Assembly (NCBI GenBank): GCA_902760595.1
Contig: CACWHI010000008.1
Coordinates: forward strand, 1-64,000
Length of the DNA stretch: 64,000 bases
Direction of reading: 5' to 3'
Origin: an uncultured Eubacteriales bacterium
GTDB taxonomy: Bacteria > Bacillota > Clostridia > Christensenellales > Aristaeellaceae
Part shown: piece after piece, positions 24,509-33,829 of the stretch
Numbering within the stretch: position 1 is the first letter of the stretch
Layout of the letters: every line of letters begins with the position of its first letter
The notes under the pieces: generated by a model
The model's database searches: none
What the model saw: the letters and a program-made list of their open reading frames with translations, nothing else
What the model was told of the DNA's origin: nothing
Made by a program: the position numbers and the translations under genes

Positions 24509-26017
24509 ATGAACGACTTCACGCAGGCCGTAGCGGCCATCAACGACAAGGTCAACGGCGTGGTATGGGGCGTACCGGCGCTGGTGCTGCTGATCGGCAC
24601 CGGCATCCTGATGACGGTGCTGACAGGCTTTTTCCAGTTCCGGCGCTTCGGGCACATGTGGTCCAGGACCATCGGAGGCCTGTTCCACAAGGAAAAGGGC
24701 ATCCGCAAGAGCCACGACAGGCACTCCATTTCCCAGTTCCAGGCGCTCTGCACGGCGCTGTCCGCCACCATCGGCACGGGCAATATCGCGGGCGTGGCCT
24801 ACGCCATCACCATGGGCGGCCCCGGCGCGGTGTTCTGGATGTGGATCGCCGCCATCGTGGGCATGATGACCAACTATTCCGAAAACGTGCTGGGCATTTA
24901 CTTCCGCCGGCGGAACCAGAAGGGCGAATGGAGCGGCGGCGCCATGTATTACCTGAAGGACGGCGTCGGCAAAATGAAGTACGGCAAGGTGATCGGCCCC
25001 GTGCTGGCGGTGCTGTTTTCCCTCTTCGCGATCCTGGCCTCCTTCGGCATCGGCAACATGGGCCAGGTAGCGTCCATCACGGAGAGCATCAACACCCTGA
25101 TCCCCGCTGAGGCCAGCACGGTGAACCTGGTCACCGGCCTGGTGCTGATCGTGCTCCTTTCCCTGGTCATCCTGGGCGGGCTCAAGCGCATCGCCACCAC
25201 CAACGAGAGGATCGTGCCCTTCATGGCCGTGTTCTTCGTCATCGGCTCGCTGGTCATCATCATCATGAACATCTCCAAGGTACCGGCGGCCTTCGGCGCG
25301 ATCTTCGCGGGCGCGTTCAACTTCAAATCCGCCGCGGGCGGCGTGGGCGGCGCGGTCATCGCCCAGGCCATGACCTGGGGCTTCAAGCGCGGCGTCTTCT
25401 CCAACGAGGCCGGCCTCGGCTCCTCGGTCATGGTACACTCCGCCTCCAACGTGAAGGAGCCTGTGGTCCAGGGGCTGTGGGGCATCTTCGAGGTCTTCGC
25501 GGATACGATGATCGTCTGCACCTGCACGGCGCTGGTGATCCTGACCACCGGCGTGGTGGATCTGCAGACCGGCGCTTCCATTTCCGGCGCGACCAAGCTG
25601 GGCCTGGCCACCGAAGCCTTCACCCGGAGCTTCGGCACCTTCGGCGGCGTCTTCCTGGCCATCGCCGTATGCCTGTTCGCCTTCACCACCATCCTCGGCT
25701 GGAGCTACTACGGCACCAAGGCCTGGGAATACCTGTTCGGCACCAAATCGACCCTGGCCTACAAGATCGTCTTCATCTCCATGGTCGTGGTCAGCGCCAC
25801 CATCAACGTCTCCCTGGCCATCGACCTGAGCGACACCTTCAACGGCCTGATGGCCATCCCGAACCTGATCGGCGTGGTATGCCTGAGCGGGCTCGTGGCC
25901 AAGATCACCAAAAACTACAGCGCCCGCTGCATCACCGGCGCCCAGCCCGACCTGGAGCCCATGTATTCCGCGTTCCCGGAGATCCAGAAGGAGCAGGAAG
26001 CCAGAAACGACCAGTAA
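24509..26017 (+). CDS. Sodium:alanine/glycine symporter (AGCS family)
   Basis: 502 residues with ten or eleven membrane segments. Family motifs: the sodium and substrate site ALSATIGTGNIAGVAYAITMGGPGA near residue 85 and MTWGFKRGVFSNEAGLGSS near residue 290. It imports alanine and/or glycine with sodium. The ATG at 24509 follows AGGAGG; the longer open frame to 24320 is the riboswitch itself. A bidirectional hairpin ends the transcript. Riboswitch control points to glycine as a physiological substrate. Confidence 0.93.
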   Translation: MNDFTQAVAAINDKVNGVVWGVPALVLLIGTGILMTVLTGFFQFRRFGHMWSRTIGGLFHKEKGIRKSHDRHSISQFQALCTALSATIGTGNIAGVAYAITMGGPGAVFWMWIAAIVGMMTNYSENVLGIYFRRRNQKGEWSGGAMYYLKDGVGKMKYGKVIGPVLAVLFSLFAILASFGIGNMGQVASITESINTLIPAEASTVNLVTGLVLIVLLSLVILGGLKRIATTNERIVPFMAVFFVIGSLVIIIMNISKVPAAFGAIFAGAFNFKSAAGGVGGAVIAQAMTWGFKRGVFSNEAGLGSSVMVHSASNVKEPVVQGLWGIFEVFADTMIVCTCTALVILTTGVVDLQTGASISGATKLGLATEAFTRSFGTFGGVFLAIAVCLFAFTTILGWSYYGTKAWEYLFGTKSTLAYKIVFISMVVVSATINVSLAIDLSDTFNGLMAIPNLIGVVCLSGLVAKITKNYSARCITGAQPDLEPMYSAFPEIQKEQEARNDQ

Positions 26018-26032
26018 TCATACGATATACGC

Positions 26033-26073
26033 AAAAAGGGGCTGTTTCACATCATAGTGAACAGTCCCTTTTT
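26033..26073. terminator. Bidirectional terminator, solo hairpin of the dispersed element family
   Basis: AAAAAGGGGCTGTTTCAC pairs with GTGAACAGTCCCTTTTT around an ATCATA loop, between the convergent symporter and MATE genes. It is nearly identical to the first 36 bases of the element at 31597. Confidence 0.88.
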
Positions 26074-26094
26074 ACGCTGTGGGGGTCCCGGCTG

Positions 26095-27489
26095 TCAGGC
26101 CACCTGGGGGCGCTCCTGCTCGTCGGGCTCCTGGTATTCCGGCACGTCCGGCATCAGGCGGCCGCGCAGCGCGCGCGTCACATGGCGGTAGCACGGGAAG
26201 AGGAACAGGTCGGCCATCACCCAGGCCGCCGGGTTCGCCAGGCAGGCGCCGGTATAGCCCATGCGCGGCACCAGGATCAGGGCGACCGCCGTACGGGCGA
26301 TCATCTCGAACAGGCCCGCGAACATGGCCGGGCGGGTGAAGCCCATGCCCTGGATGCTCAGGCGCACGATGTTGACGAACAGCAGCGGAATATAGAAGGC
26401 CGCGTTAAAGAACAGGTATTCCACGCCCATATCCATGACCGCCGCGTTGGCGTCCGCGTCCACGAACATGCTGAGCAGCGGGCGGGCAAACAGCATCACC
26501 GCGCCAAAGGCGAGCACACAGTAGACGCAGCCGATCACAGAGGCGGCGCGCAGGCCCTCGTCCACCCGGCGCAGCTTCCGCGCGCCGATGTTCTGGCCCG
26601 CGTAGGTCGCCATGGTGGAGGCCAGGGCGTCGAACACGCAGCAGAAGAACGCGCTGATCTTGCTGGCCGCGCTGACAGCCGCCACCGCGTTCACCCCGAG
26701 GCCGTTGACCGCGCTCTGCACGACCACCGAGCCGACCGCCGTGATGGAATACTGCAGGCCCATGGGCAGGCCCACCAGCAGCATATCCTTCGCCAGGGCC
26801 GGGGAGAAGGTGCGCTCCTCCCGGCTCATGCGCAGGATGGGATAGCGCCGGATCATCACGATCACACAGCCCACGCCGGACACCAGCTGGCTGATCGCGG
26901 TCGCGATCGCCGCGCCGGCGACGTCCAGCTTCCAGACGATGATCAGGAACAGGTCCAGCGCGATGTTGACGAGGGAGGCGACCACCAGGAACACGACCGG
27001 CGTCTTGCTGTCGCCCAGCGAGCGCAGGATGGCGCTGGCCATGTTGTACAGCACGCAGCACGGGATCGCCGCGAAGATGATCGAGATATAGCTGGCCGCG
27101 GCGTCGATGATCTCCGCCGGGGTATCCATCAGCGCCAGCATCGGCCGGCAGAAGACGGTGGCGAGGACCCCGAACACGAGGGAGAAGCCCGCGCTCAGCA
27201 GGATCGCGTGATACACGCAGCGGTGCAGCCTTTCCGTATCGTTCGCGCCGAAGGCCTGCGCGATCGGGATGCCGAAGCCCGAGCAGAAGCCCAGGCACAG
27301 CCCGATGATCAGGAAGTTGATGGAGCCCGTCGCGCCGACGGCCGCCAGCTTGTCAGCGCCCAGGAACTGGCCCACGATGGCCGTATCCACAAAACTGTAA
27401 AACTGTTGAAACAGGACGCCGAAGAGCAGCGGGGCCGCGAAGCCCAGCACCAGTTTCATCGGCTTGCCTTGCGTTAAATTCTTGGTCAT
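26095..27489 (-). CDS. MATE-family efflux transporter
   Basis: 464 residues with twelve membrane segments in two MatE repeats. The first opens LGFAAPLLFGVLFQQFYSFVDTAIVGQFLG and contains SILRSLGDSKTP-like text (ASAILRSLGDSKTPVVF). The second contains MGLQYSITAVGSVVVQSAVNGLG and FDALASTMATYAGQNIGA. It exports cationic drugs or metabolites using a sodium or proton gradient; the substrate is unknown. The start (27489) has only a weak AAGG site. Convergent with the symporter gene. Confidence 0.9.
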   Translation of the reverse strand: MTKNLTQGKPMKLVLGFAAPLLFGVLFQQFYSFVDTAIVGQFLGADKLAAVGATGSINFLIIGLCLGFCSGFGIPIAQAFGANDTERLHRCVYHAILLSAGFSLVFGVLATVFCRPMLALMDTPAEIIDAAASYISIIFAAIPCCVLYNMASAILRSLGDSKTPVVFLVVASLVNIALDLFLIIVWKLDVAGAAIATAISQLVSGVGCVIVMIRRYPILRMSREERTFSPALAKDMLLVGLPMGLQYSITAVGSVVVQSAVNGLGVNAVAAVSAASKISAFFCCVFDALASTMATYAGQNIGARKLRRVDEGLRAASVIGCVYCVLAFGAVMLFARPLLSMFVDADANAAVMDMGVEYLFFNAAFYIPLLFVNIVRLSIQGMGFTRPAMFAGLFEMIARTAVALILVPRMGYTGACLANPAAWVMADLFLFPCYRHVTRALRGRLMPDVPEYQEPDEQERPQVA

Positions 27490-27632
27490 AACCTTGCCTT
27501 TCCGCGGATCTTCTGATTCGCGGACGACGTTATATCACTTTCGCGTTCGAAATTCAAGAGGGCAAATATGGTGTGTTTTCAGGCTGAATCGCCGTGTCCG
27601 GAAAAAATGGTCTGGTATATTCGCGGCGCATA

Positions 27633-27641
27633 TGGTATACT
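27633..27641 (+). promoter_or_regulatory. Possible extended -10 promoter of the SpoIIE-type phosphatase operon
   Basis: TGGTATACT 81 bp before the start at 27722; no good -35 at the right spacing. The rest of the 232-bp gap to the MATE gene holds nothing else that I can name. Confidence 0.4.
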
Positions 27642-27721
27642 TATTATCTGTATTAAAGGTTGTAAGCACAAACAAAGCGGCGCCGCCGCGCGGCCATAGC
27701 CGCTGACCAGGAGAGGATGCA

Positions 27722-29512
27722 ATGGCAAAGAAAAAGTATCAGATCGGCATCATCGCGCAGGTCGCCATACTTTTTGTCATCGGCAGTCTGGTGACCGGTG
27801 TCATCACCTACTTTACCCAGCGTTTTTACGCCGAAGGCAACGTGCAGAAGCAGACGAAGACCCTCGGCGCGGATATTGCCGCGAACGTGGTGAACTCCGT
27901 GCGCGAATATCCCGCCTACGAATGGCTGCTGCACTACTGGCACGCGCACAGCGCCGAGCTGGATATCGAATATGATGTGGAATTTACGACCGAAAGCACC
28001 GCGACCGAGCGGAAATGCCGGACGCTGCAGGCGCGCCACCCGGAGCTGCTGGTGGATTACGCCGCTGCCGACGCCATCGACGCCCTGCCGCCCGAGGATC
28101 AGAAGCTCTACGCGGAGATCGTCTACAGCTGGCTGATCACGCGGATCAACGACATCGCGCGTTCCTATAAGACCGATTACCTGTTCTGCCTGCTGACGGA
28201 CGAGCCCTACGACCGGCAGTTTTTCCTGTTCAGCGCCGCCGCGTCCGGCGCGGAGCGCGGCTCGAAGTATGAGCAGGCGTACACGCTGGGCACCACGGTG
28301 ACCGTGACGCCCGCCCAGCAGGCGGCCATGCGCCAGGCCTGCCAGATGACCTCGCAGCTGGCGGACGCGGGCGACTACGTCGATTATTATTCCTATTTTG
28401 AGGTCCTCGACGGCCACGACATCCTGATCGGCATGACCTTTAACCTGAAGGCCATCTGGGGCGATGTGTCGGAGCAGACCGTCATCGGCACCATGCTGGC
28501 GCTCAGCATCCAGACCTGGCTGTCCCTGATCTGCCTGGCCCTCATCTATATCTTCGTCCTGCGCCCGCTGAAATCAGTGCAGCGCGACATCCAGCTGTAC
28601 AAGGAGACCAAGGACAGCACCCGCCTGACCGCGCTGAACAGCGGCAACGAGATCGGACAGCTGTCCGAGGACGTGGTCAGCCTGGCGAAGGAGATCGACC
28701 ACCACCTGCTCAGGATCGAAACCATCACCGCCGAAAAGGAGCGGATCGACACCGAGCTCGGCCTGGCGGCGCGCATCCAGGCCAGCGCGATCCCCAATAC
28801 CTTTCCCCCCTTCCCGGGCCGGAAGGAGTTCGAGATCTACGCCACCATGGACCCGGCGCGCGAGGTCAGCGGCGACTTCTACGATTTCTTCATGATCGAC
28901 GACGACCACCTGGCGCTGTCGATCGCCGACGTCTCCGGCAAGGGCGTGCCCGCCGCGCTGTTCATGATGGTGTCCATGATCCTGATCCAGGCGGCCGCCA
29001 AGCAGGAAAGGAGCCCCGCGAAGGCGCTGGAATCCGTGAACGCGCAGATCTGCGCGCACAACCCGCAGCGTATGTTCATCAGCGTCTGGCTGGGCATCCT
29101 GGAGATCTCCACCGGCCAGCTGACCGCCGCCAACGCGGGCCACGAGTATCCCGTCCTGCAAAAGCACGGACAGCCCTACCAGCTGATGAAGGACGAGCAC
29201 AGCTTCGTCATCGGCGGCCTGCCGAATATCACGATCGACGAGTACACCCTGCGGCTCTCCCCCCGCGACCGCCTGTTCGTATACACCGACGGCGTGCCCG
29301 AGGCGAGCAACGCGGACAAGGAGCTCTTCGGCCTTACGCGGATGCTGGAAGCCCTCAATCATGAGCCGGACGCCGGGCCCGAGCGGGTGCTCGCCAACGT
29401 GCAGAAGGCCGTCGACGGCTTCGTGCGGCAGGCCGAGCAGTTTGACGACCTGACCATGATGTGCGTCGAATACAAGGGCCCCGCGCCCAAGGAAAGCGAG
29501 ATCGGATCATGA
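27722..29512 (+). CDS. Membrane sensor PP2C-type phosphatase (SpoIIE/RsbU domain)
   Basis: 596 residues. Membrane segments at about 10-31 and 260-282 flank an extracytoplasmic sensor region. A HAMP-like linker (LRPLKSVQRDIQLYKETKD, about 283-345) leads to a SpoIIE-type phosphatase domain with IQASAIPNTFPPFPGRKEFEIYATMDPAREVSGDFYDFF (read in parts), ADVSGKGVPAALFM and LFVYTDGVPEASN, which carry the metal-binding aspartates. Such enzymes dephosphorylate STAS antagonists of the SpoIIAA/RsbV kind; the STAS protein at 13846 is a candidate substrate. Its stop overlaps the thioesterase start. Confidence 0.88.
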   Translation: MAKKKYQIGIIAQVAILFVIGSLVTGVITYFTQRFYAEGNVQKQTKTLGADIAANVVNSVREYPAYEWLLHYWHAHSAELDIEYDVEFTTESTATERKCRTLQARHPELLVDYAAADAIDALPPEDQKLYAEIVYSWLITRINDIARSYKTDYLFCLLTDEPYDRQFFLFSAAASGAERGSKYEQAYTLGTTVTVTPAQQAAMRQACQMTSQLADAGDYVDYYSYFEVLDGHDILIGMTFNLKAIWGDVSEQTVIGTMLALSIQTWLSLICLALIYIFVLRPLKSVQRDIQLYKETKDSTRLTALNSGNEIGQLSEDVVSLAKEIDHHLLRIETITAEKERIDTELGLAARIQASAIPNTFPPFPGRKEFEIYATMDPAREVSGDFYDFFMIDDDHLALSIADVSGKGVPAALFMMVSMILIQAAAKQERSPAKALESVNAQICAHNPQRMFISVWLGILEISTGQLTAANAGHEYPVLQKHGQPYQLMKDEHSFVIGGLPNITIDEYTLRLSPRDRLFVYTDGVPEASNADKELFGLTRMLEALNHEPDAGPERVLANVQKAVDGFVRQAEQFDDLTMMCVEYKGPAPKESEIGS

Positions 29513-29916
29513 AGCCATATATCCACAGGGTCCAATATTATGAGACGGATATGATGGGCATCACCCACCACGCCAACTATATCCGCTGGATGGAGGAAGC
29601 CAGGATCGACTTTATGGACCAGCTGGGCTTCCCCTACGCGAAAATGGAGGCAGCCGGCGTCTATTCCCCGGTGAGGTCCGTCAGCTGCGAGTACAGGCAT
29701 CCCTCGACCTTCGGGGATACCGTCAGTATCGCCGTCTCAGTCGAGGCGTTCAACGGCGTCATCCTCACCATCGGCTACGACATGCGCAACGAGACGGGCG
29801 AGACCGTGTGCGCCGCCCGCTCGGAGCACGTATTTCTGACGAAGGACGGCCGGTTCGTCCGCCTGAAGCGGGAGCTGCCGGAGTTCTGCGCCGCGATCGA
29901 AGACTGCATGAGCTGA
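29509..29916 (+). CDS. Acyl-CoA thioesterase, YbgC/4HBT family
   Basis: 135 residues, hot-dog fold. The signature YYETDMMGITHHANYIRWMEEAR (read in two parts) at residues 10-32 carries the catalytic aspartate, and SVSCEYRHPSTFGD follows. It hydrolyses short- or medium-chain acyl-CoA. The ATG overlaps the phosphatase stop (ATGA), so the frame start at 29461 is not used. Its place between a signalling phosphatase and a sugar kinase gives no clear hint of its role. Confidence 0.85.
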   Translation: MKPYIHRVQYYETDMMGITHHANYIRWMEEARIDFMDQLGFPYAKMEAAGVYSPVRSVSCEYRHPSTFGDTVSIAVSVEAFNGVILTIGYDMRNETGETVCAARSEHVFLTKDGRFVRLKRELPEFCAAIEDCMS

Positions 29917-29935
29917 ACCATACGAGGACGATAAA

Positions 29936-31591
29936 ATGGCAAAATACGCGCTGGGTCTTGACTTCGGGACGCTGTCCGGCCGCGCCGCGCTGGCGGACAT
30001 CCGCGACGGCAGGATCGTCTCCACCGCCGAGCGGGCCTATCCGCACGGCGTAATGACCGACCGCCTGCCGGACGGCACCGCGCTGCCGCCGGACTGGGCC
30101 CTGCAGCACCCCCAGGACTACCTGGACGTCATGGCGAGCATCGTGCCGGAGGCCGTGACCCAGGCCGGCGTCCAGCCGCGGGACGTCATCGGCATCGGCG
30201 TGGACGTCACCGCCTGCACCGTGATGCCGGTGGACCGGGAGGGCGTCCCCCTCTGCATGCGGCCGCAGTGGGCGGGGCATCCCCACGCCTACCTCAAGCT
30301 GTGGAAGCACCACAGCGCCCAGCGCTTCGCGGATGAGATCACCCGCGTCGCCGCAGAGCGCAAAGAGCCGTGGCTGAAGGATTACGGCGGCCGCGTATCC
30401 AGCGAATGGTCGCTGCCCAAGCTGTGGGAGGTCCTCGCGGAGGACCCCGCCGTGTACGGGGCAATGTTCGAATGGATCGAGGCCACGGATTGGCTGGTGT
30501 GGCAGCTGACCGGAAACGATACCAAAAACGCCTGCGCCGCAGGCTATAAGAATCTTCACCGCAAGCACGGCGGATACCCGGACGAGGCGTTCTACGCCGC
30601 GCTCGATCCGCGGCTCAGGCACGTGATCGCGGAGAAGTGCTTCACCCCGGTCTCTCCCCTGGGCAGCCGCGCCGGCGTTCTCCGGCCGGAAATGGCCCTG
30701 AAGCTGGGCCTGGAGCCAGGCACGCCGGTCGCCGTGGGCAATGTGGACGCGCACGTCTGCGTGCCGGCGGCAGGCATGACGCGCCCCGGGCAGATGCTGG
30801 ATATCATCGGCACCTCCGGCTGCCATATGTGCCTGGCGGAGCAAAAGGCCGACGTCCCGGGCATCTGCGGCATGGTGGAGGACGGCCTGCTGCCCGGGGC
30901 TTGGGGCTACGAGGCCGGGCAGAGCTGCGTGGGCGACCATTTCGCCTGGTTCTGCGAGAACTGCGTGCCCGCCGGATACCGGCAGGCCGCCGGGCAGCGC
31001 GGCGTGAACATCCACCAGTACCTGACCGGGCTGGCGGAAAAGCTGCGCCCCGGCGAAAGCGGCCTGCTCGCGCTGGACTGGTGGAACGGCAACCGCAGCG
31101 TGCTGGTGGATTTTGACCTGACCGGCCTCATGCTGGGCATGACCCTGCGGACCCGCCCTGAGGAGATCTACCGCGCGCTGATCGAAGCGACCGCCTACGG
31201 TTCGCGGATGATCATAGAGAACTACCGTGAGCACGGCGTCCCGGTGGACAGCTTTATCGCCACCGGCGGCATCAGCCGGAAAAACGGCATGGCGATGCAG
31301 ATTTACGCGGACGTGCTGAACATGCCGGTGCAGGTGGCGGACGCGGAGCAGGGCGCGGCCCTCGGCAGCGCCATCTTCGGCGCGGTGGCCGCCGGCCCGC
31401 GGGCGGGCGGCTATGCCAACGTCACCGAGGCCGCCCAGGCCATGAGCGCGCCCGTCCGTGCGGTATACCGGCCCGACTCCGGGAACGCCGCCGTCTACGA
31501 CGCCCTCTTCGCCGAATACCGCCGGCTGCACGACTATTTCGGCCGCGGCGGCAGCGACGTCATGAAGCGGCTGAAACAATTGAAAAAATGA
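29936..31591 (+). CDS. araB: Ribulokinase
   Basis: Phosphorylates L-ribulose to L-ribulose 5-phosphate in L-arabinose breakdown. 551 residues of the FGGY family. The AraB-type features are LGLDFGTLSGRAAL at the N-terminus, GIGVDVTACTVMPVD, HPHAYLKLWKHHSAQ, AGYKNLHRKHGGYPDEAFY, and the nucleotide-binding FIATGGISRKNGMAMQIYADVL. Upstream GAGGACG is a weak ribosome site. araA and araD are not in the window. The nearby GH43 enzyme and importer (33.8-38.9 kb) make an arabinoside-using locus likely. Confidence 0.9.
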   Translation: MAKYALGLDFGTLSGRAALADIRDGRIVSTAERAYPHGVMTDRLPDGTALPPDWALQHPQDYLDVMASIVPEAVTQAGVQPRDVIGIGVDVTACTVMPVDREGVPLCMRPQWAGHPHAYLKLWKHHSAQRFADEITRVAAERKEPWLKDYGGRVSSEWSLPKLWEVLAEDPAVYGAMFEWIEATDWLVWQLTGNDTKNACAAGYKNLHRKHGGYPDEAFYAALDPRLRHVIAEKCFTPVSPLGSRAGVLRPEMALKLGLEPGTPVAVGNVDAHVCVPAAGMTRPGQMLDIIGTSGCHMCLAEQKADVPGICGMVEDGLLPGAWGYEAGQSCVGDHFAWFCENCVPAGYRQAAGQRGVNIHQYLTGLAEKLRPGESGLLALDWWNGNRSVLVDFDLTGLMLGMTLRTRPEEIYRALIEATAYGSRMIIENYREHGVPVDSFIATGGISRKNGMAMQIYADVLNMPVQVADAEQGAALGSAIFGAVAAGPRAGGYANVTEAAQAMSAPVRAVYRPDSGNAAVYDALFAEYRRLHDYFGRGGSDVMKRLKQLKK

Positions 31592-31596
31592 CACAG

Positions 31597-31933
31597 GGGG
31601 CTGTTGCACATCATAGTGAGCAGCCCTCATCCGCTTCGCATCCGCTCAGCGCCTTCCCCCGATCTCGGGGGAAGGCGCTCACTTTGGCACATACAAAATA
31701 AGCTGTACTAACAAAGCGATTCGTTGATTTAAGGATGCCGTATATCAAAAGCCTTTCCACGATCTCGGGGACGACGGAAGCGACCGCGCCCAGTAGGCGA
31801 TGAAGGCCGAAGAAGTCGCAGTGAACCACAGAGCCCCGCGCACGGCGGTGCGCGGGGCGACAATGGTGAACTGTGGAACGGTGGGCCGCGAAGCGTCTCG
31901 GATGAGGGCGTTCATGTACTTGCGCAGCAGCCC
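31597..31933. mobile_element. MITE-like dispersed element, copy A
   Basis: 337 bp with imperfect terminal inverted repeats: GGGGCTGTTGCACA ... CCCTCATCCG at the left, and the complement of these (CGGATGAGGG ... TGCGCAGCAGCCC) at the right. Inner parts are a palindrome at 31651-31676 and a GCCCCGCGCAC/GTGCGCGGGGC hairpin near 31832-31858. No coding frame or transposase. It is homologous to 54680-55014 along its whole length, but the middle (about 31672-31758) is inverted relative to that copy. It begins 5 bp after the araB stop and ends 23 bp before the convergent glycosidase gene. No target duplication is clear. Confidence 0.8.
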
Positions 31934-31956
31934 TGAGTGATTGATGGCTGAGATCC

Positions 31957-33813
31957 TCAGCGCAGGATCGTCCAATCCTTCATGCGGTCCAGCGCCACCT
32001 CGCGGAAGGTGCCCTGCCAGTTGCTCAGCCAATGGCTCAGCACAAAGCAGCGGCGGTCCGGCCTCGCCCAGCGGGTGTGGCGCACGGACTCATCCTGCGA
32101 GCCGGCGGGCCGCACGCGGCCGCGGACGACGAAGGTGCCGTCCGAGATCAGCTGCGTGCCGTTGTACCACAGCGCCCGGGCGCGCTGCGCCCACATCTCG
32201 TTGCCGGTCAGCTCCGCCAGGCGCATGTATTCCGGCACCCAGTACAGGCCGTAGTGGTCCAGCGCGTTGTGCGCGGCGGACACGGAGGTGCTGCCGTAGG
32301 TATCGTAGCCCACCTGCTTCGCCTCGGAATCCGCCGGGAAATCGGTGGAGTAATGCCATTGCCATGTCGCCAGGTAATAGCCCACGTCTACCGCCTCGTC
32401 CAGGTATTTCCGGTCTTTGGTCAGGTCGTAGGCGCGCAGCGCCCCGCGCAGCACCGGCGCGGCGGATTCCTTGTCGATGCAGAAGGAATCGAGGGCGCCC
32501 GCCGTGGTGACGCCGGTCCGTTCAAACTCGTCGAGGTAGAAATCCATGCCCTTCAGCGCGGCGTCCAGGTATTTCTTTTCGCCGGTGACCTCATAGGCGT
32601 CAAACAGCGGCAGCACCATGAACGCGCCCACACTGCCGTGGGGAGAATCGACGGATCCGTCGAGGAAATAGGACTTCGCGAACTCGCCCTCGGCGGTCTG
32701 CACCTTGATGAAGAAATCGACCAAGCCCAGGGCGCGCTTGAGATAGGAGGGCCGCTCAATGCCCGCCTGTTTGCACAGCTTTGCCGCCTCGAAGAAGTAG
32801 GTCGCCGCCGTGCCCAGGTTGCAGGAATCCAGCGCGACGGGGATATCGCCGTTGACGACGGAATCCAGATGATCCATCTTGGCCATCAGCTGCACCAGCA
32901 TCAGCCCGTTAGGCAGAAAGGCGTACTGATCCCAGGTGTCCAGCACGGCCAGGCCCTTGTCCCGCAGGTCCTCGTCGCCGGTATCGATATACGCCTTCAG
33001 CAGCCGGCAGGCGGAGGAGGCGTTCTGCCCGACCCAGCCGATCTCAAACTGGGTGGTGCGCTTGACGAACGCGGATTCGCTGTCCTTCCAGTTGAAGCCG
33101 GACGAGAAGCCGGAGAGGCCCTCATAGGTCGTGGAGAACAGCTGGCGGATATACAGCGTATCCAGCTGGCGCACCCGTTCGGGCGTATAGATCATCTTCA
33201 CCTCACGGTAGAAGAACTTCCACGCGAAGTCCAGCAGGTCGTGCATCCGCTCCCGGGGCTTGCCCGCCGGCTGCAGCAGGATGATGCCGCTGAACTCACT
33301 CTGCGGCGCCATGGTACCGTAGTACGGCGGCTGCCAGCAGCGCTTGTACAGCACCTTGGGGGTCTCGGTCTCGGGCCAGATCAGCTCCTGTACCGTTTCC
33401 TCGCCTTCCTCATGGAGCGATCCGCTCATGCCGCCCTTTTCATCGCCGAAGAGCGACAGGGCGAAGCGGTCCGACTCCGTATAGGTGCAGGCGGGGATCG
33501 CCACGCGGTGCCAGGCGTAGATCCAGGGCTCCCCGTTGATGCCATAGCCGCTGTACTGGGCGCCGGAGCCCCAGCCGTTGCCGTTGTAGTTGACCGAGGG
33601 CACCAGGAACCAGCGGGGCATGTGCAGCACATGCAGCGTCAGCTTCATTTTGTCTGTCGGCTGCGCGGTCCTGCGCGTCCAGCGGTAAGCACCGCCTTCG
33701 ATGGGCTCAAAGGTATCCTCGGCCCCCGCCGGCGTCTCGACCCGGATGGCCGGAACGCCATCCAGCAGGATCAGGGTCTGATTGGGCTGTTTGTCAAAGG
33801 TGATAGCGCTCAT
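31957..33813 (-). CDS. Putative glycoside hydrolase, six-hairpin (alpha/alpha barrel) type
   Basis: 618 residues, no signal peptide, so cytosolic. An N-terminal beta-rich part (to about 200) is followed by a helical part with repeated hairpins such as LLKAYIDTGDEDLRDKGLAVLDTW, YEVTGEKKYLDAALKGMDFYL and YDLTKDRKYLDEAVDVGYYLA, the pattern of six-hairpin glycosidases. I cannot assign a GH family. The start at 33813 follows GGAGG. It sits 16 bp after the GH43 gene at the end of the importer operon, so it probably works on the same imported oligosaccharide, perhaps an arabinoside or a uronic-acid-containing sugar. Confidence 0.7.
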   Translation of the reverse strand: MSAITFDKQPNQTLILLDGVPAIRVETPAGAEDTFEPIEGGAYRWTRRTAQPTDKMKLTLHVLHMPRWFLVPSVNYNGNGWGSGAQYSGYGINGEPWIYAWHRVAIPACTYTESDRFALSLFGDEKGGMSGSLHEEGEETVQELIWPETETPKVLYKRCWQPPYYGTMAPQSEFSGIILLQPAGKPRERMHDLLDFAWKFFYREVKMIYTPERVRQLDTLYIRQLFSTTYEGLSGFSSGFNWKDSESAFVKRTTQFEIGWVGQNASSACRLLKAYIDTGDEDLRDKGLAVLDTWDQYAFLPNGLMLVQLMAKMDHLDSVVNGDIPVALDSCNLGTAATYFFEAAKLCKQAGIERPSYLKRALGLVDFFIKVQTAEGEFAKSYFLDGSVDSPHGSVGAFMVLPLFDAYEVTGEKKYLDAALKGMDFYLDEFERTGVTTAGALDSFCIDKESAAPVLRGALRAYDLTKDRKYLDEAVDVGYYLATWQWHYSTDFPADSEAKQVGYDTYGSTSVSAAHNALDHYGLYWVPEYMRLAELTGNEMWAQRARALWYNGTQLISDGTFVVRGRVRPAGSQDESVRHTRWARPDRRCFVLSHWLSNWQGTFREVALDRMKDWTILR

Positions 33814-33829
33814 GATGGCATTCCTCCGT

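Noticed and set aside
25477..27477. 666-codon open frame on the plus strand across the symporter and MATE genes
   Set aside because: It spans two real genes in wrong frames and a terminator between them; composition (His/Arg/Gln-rich) is that of a GC-rich shadow.
31597..31933. CRISPR-like or tRNA-like structure because of repeated palindromes
   Set aside because: The palindromes are not a regularly spaced direct-repeat array, and no cloverleaf or CCA end is present.
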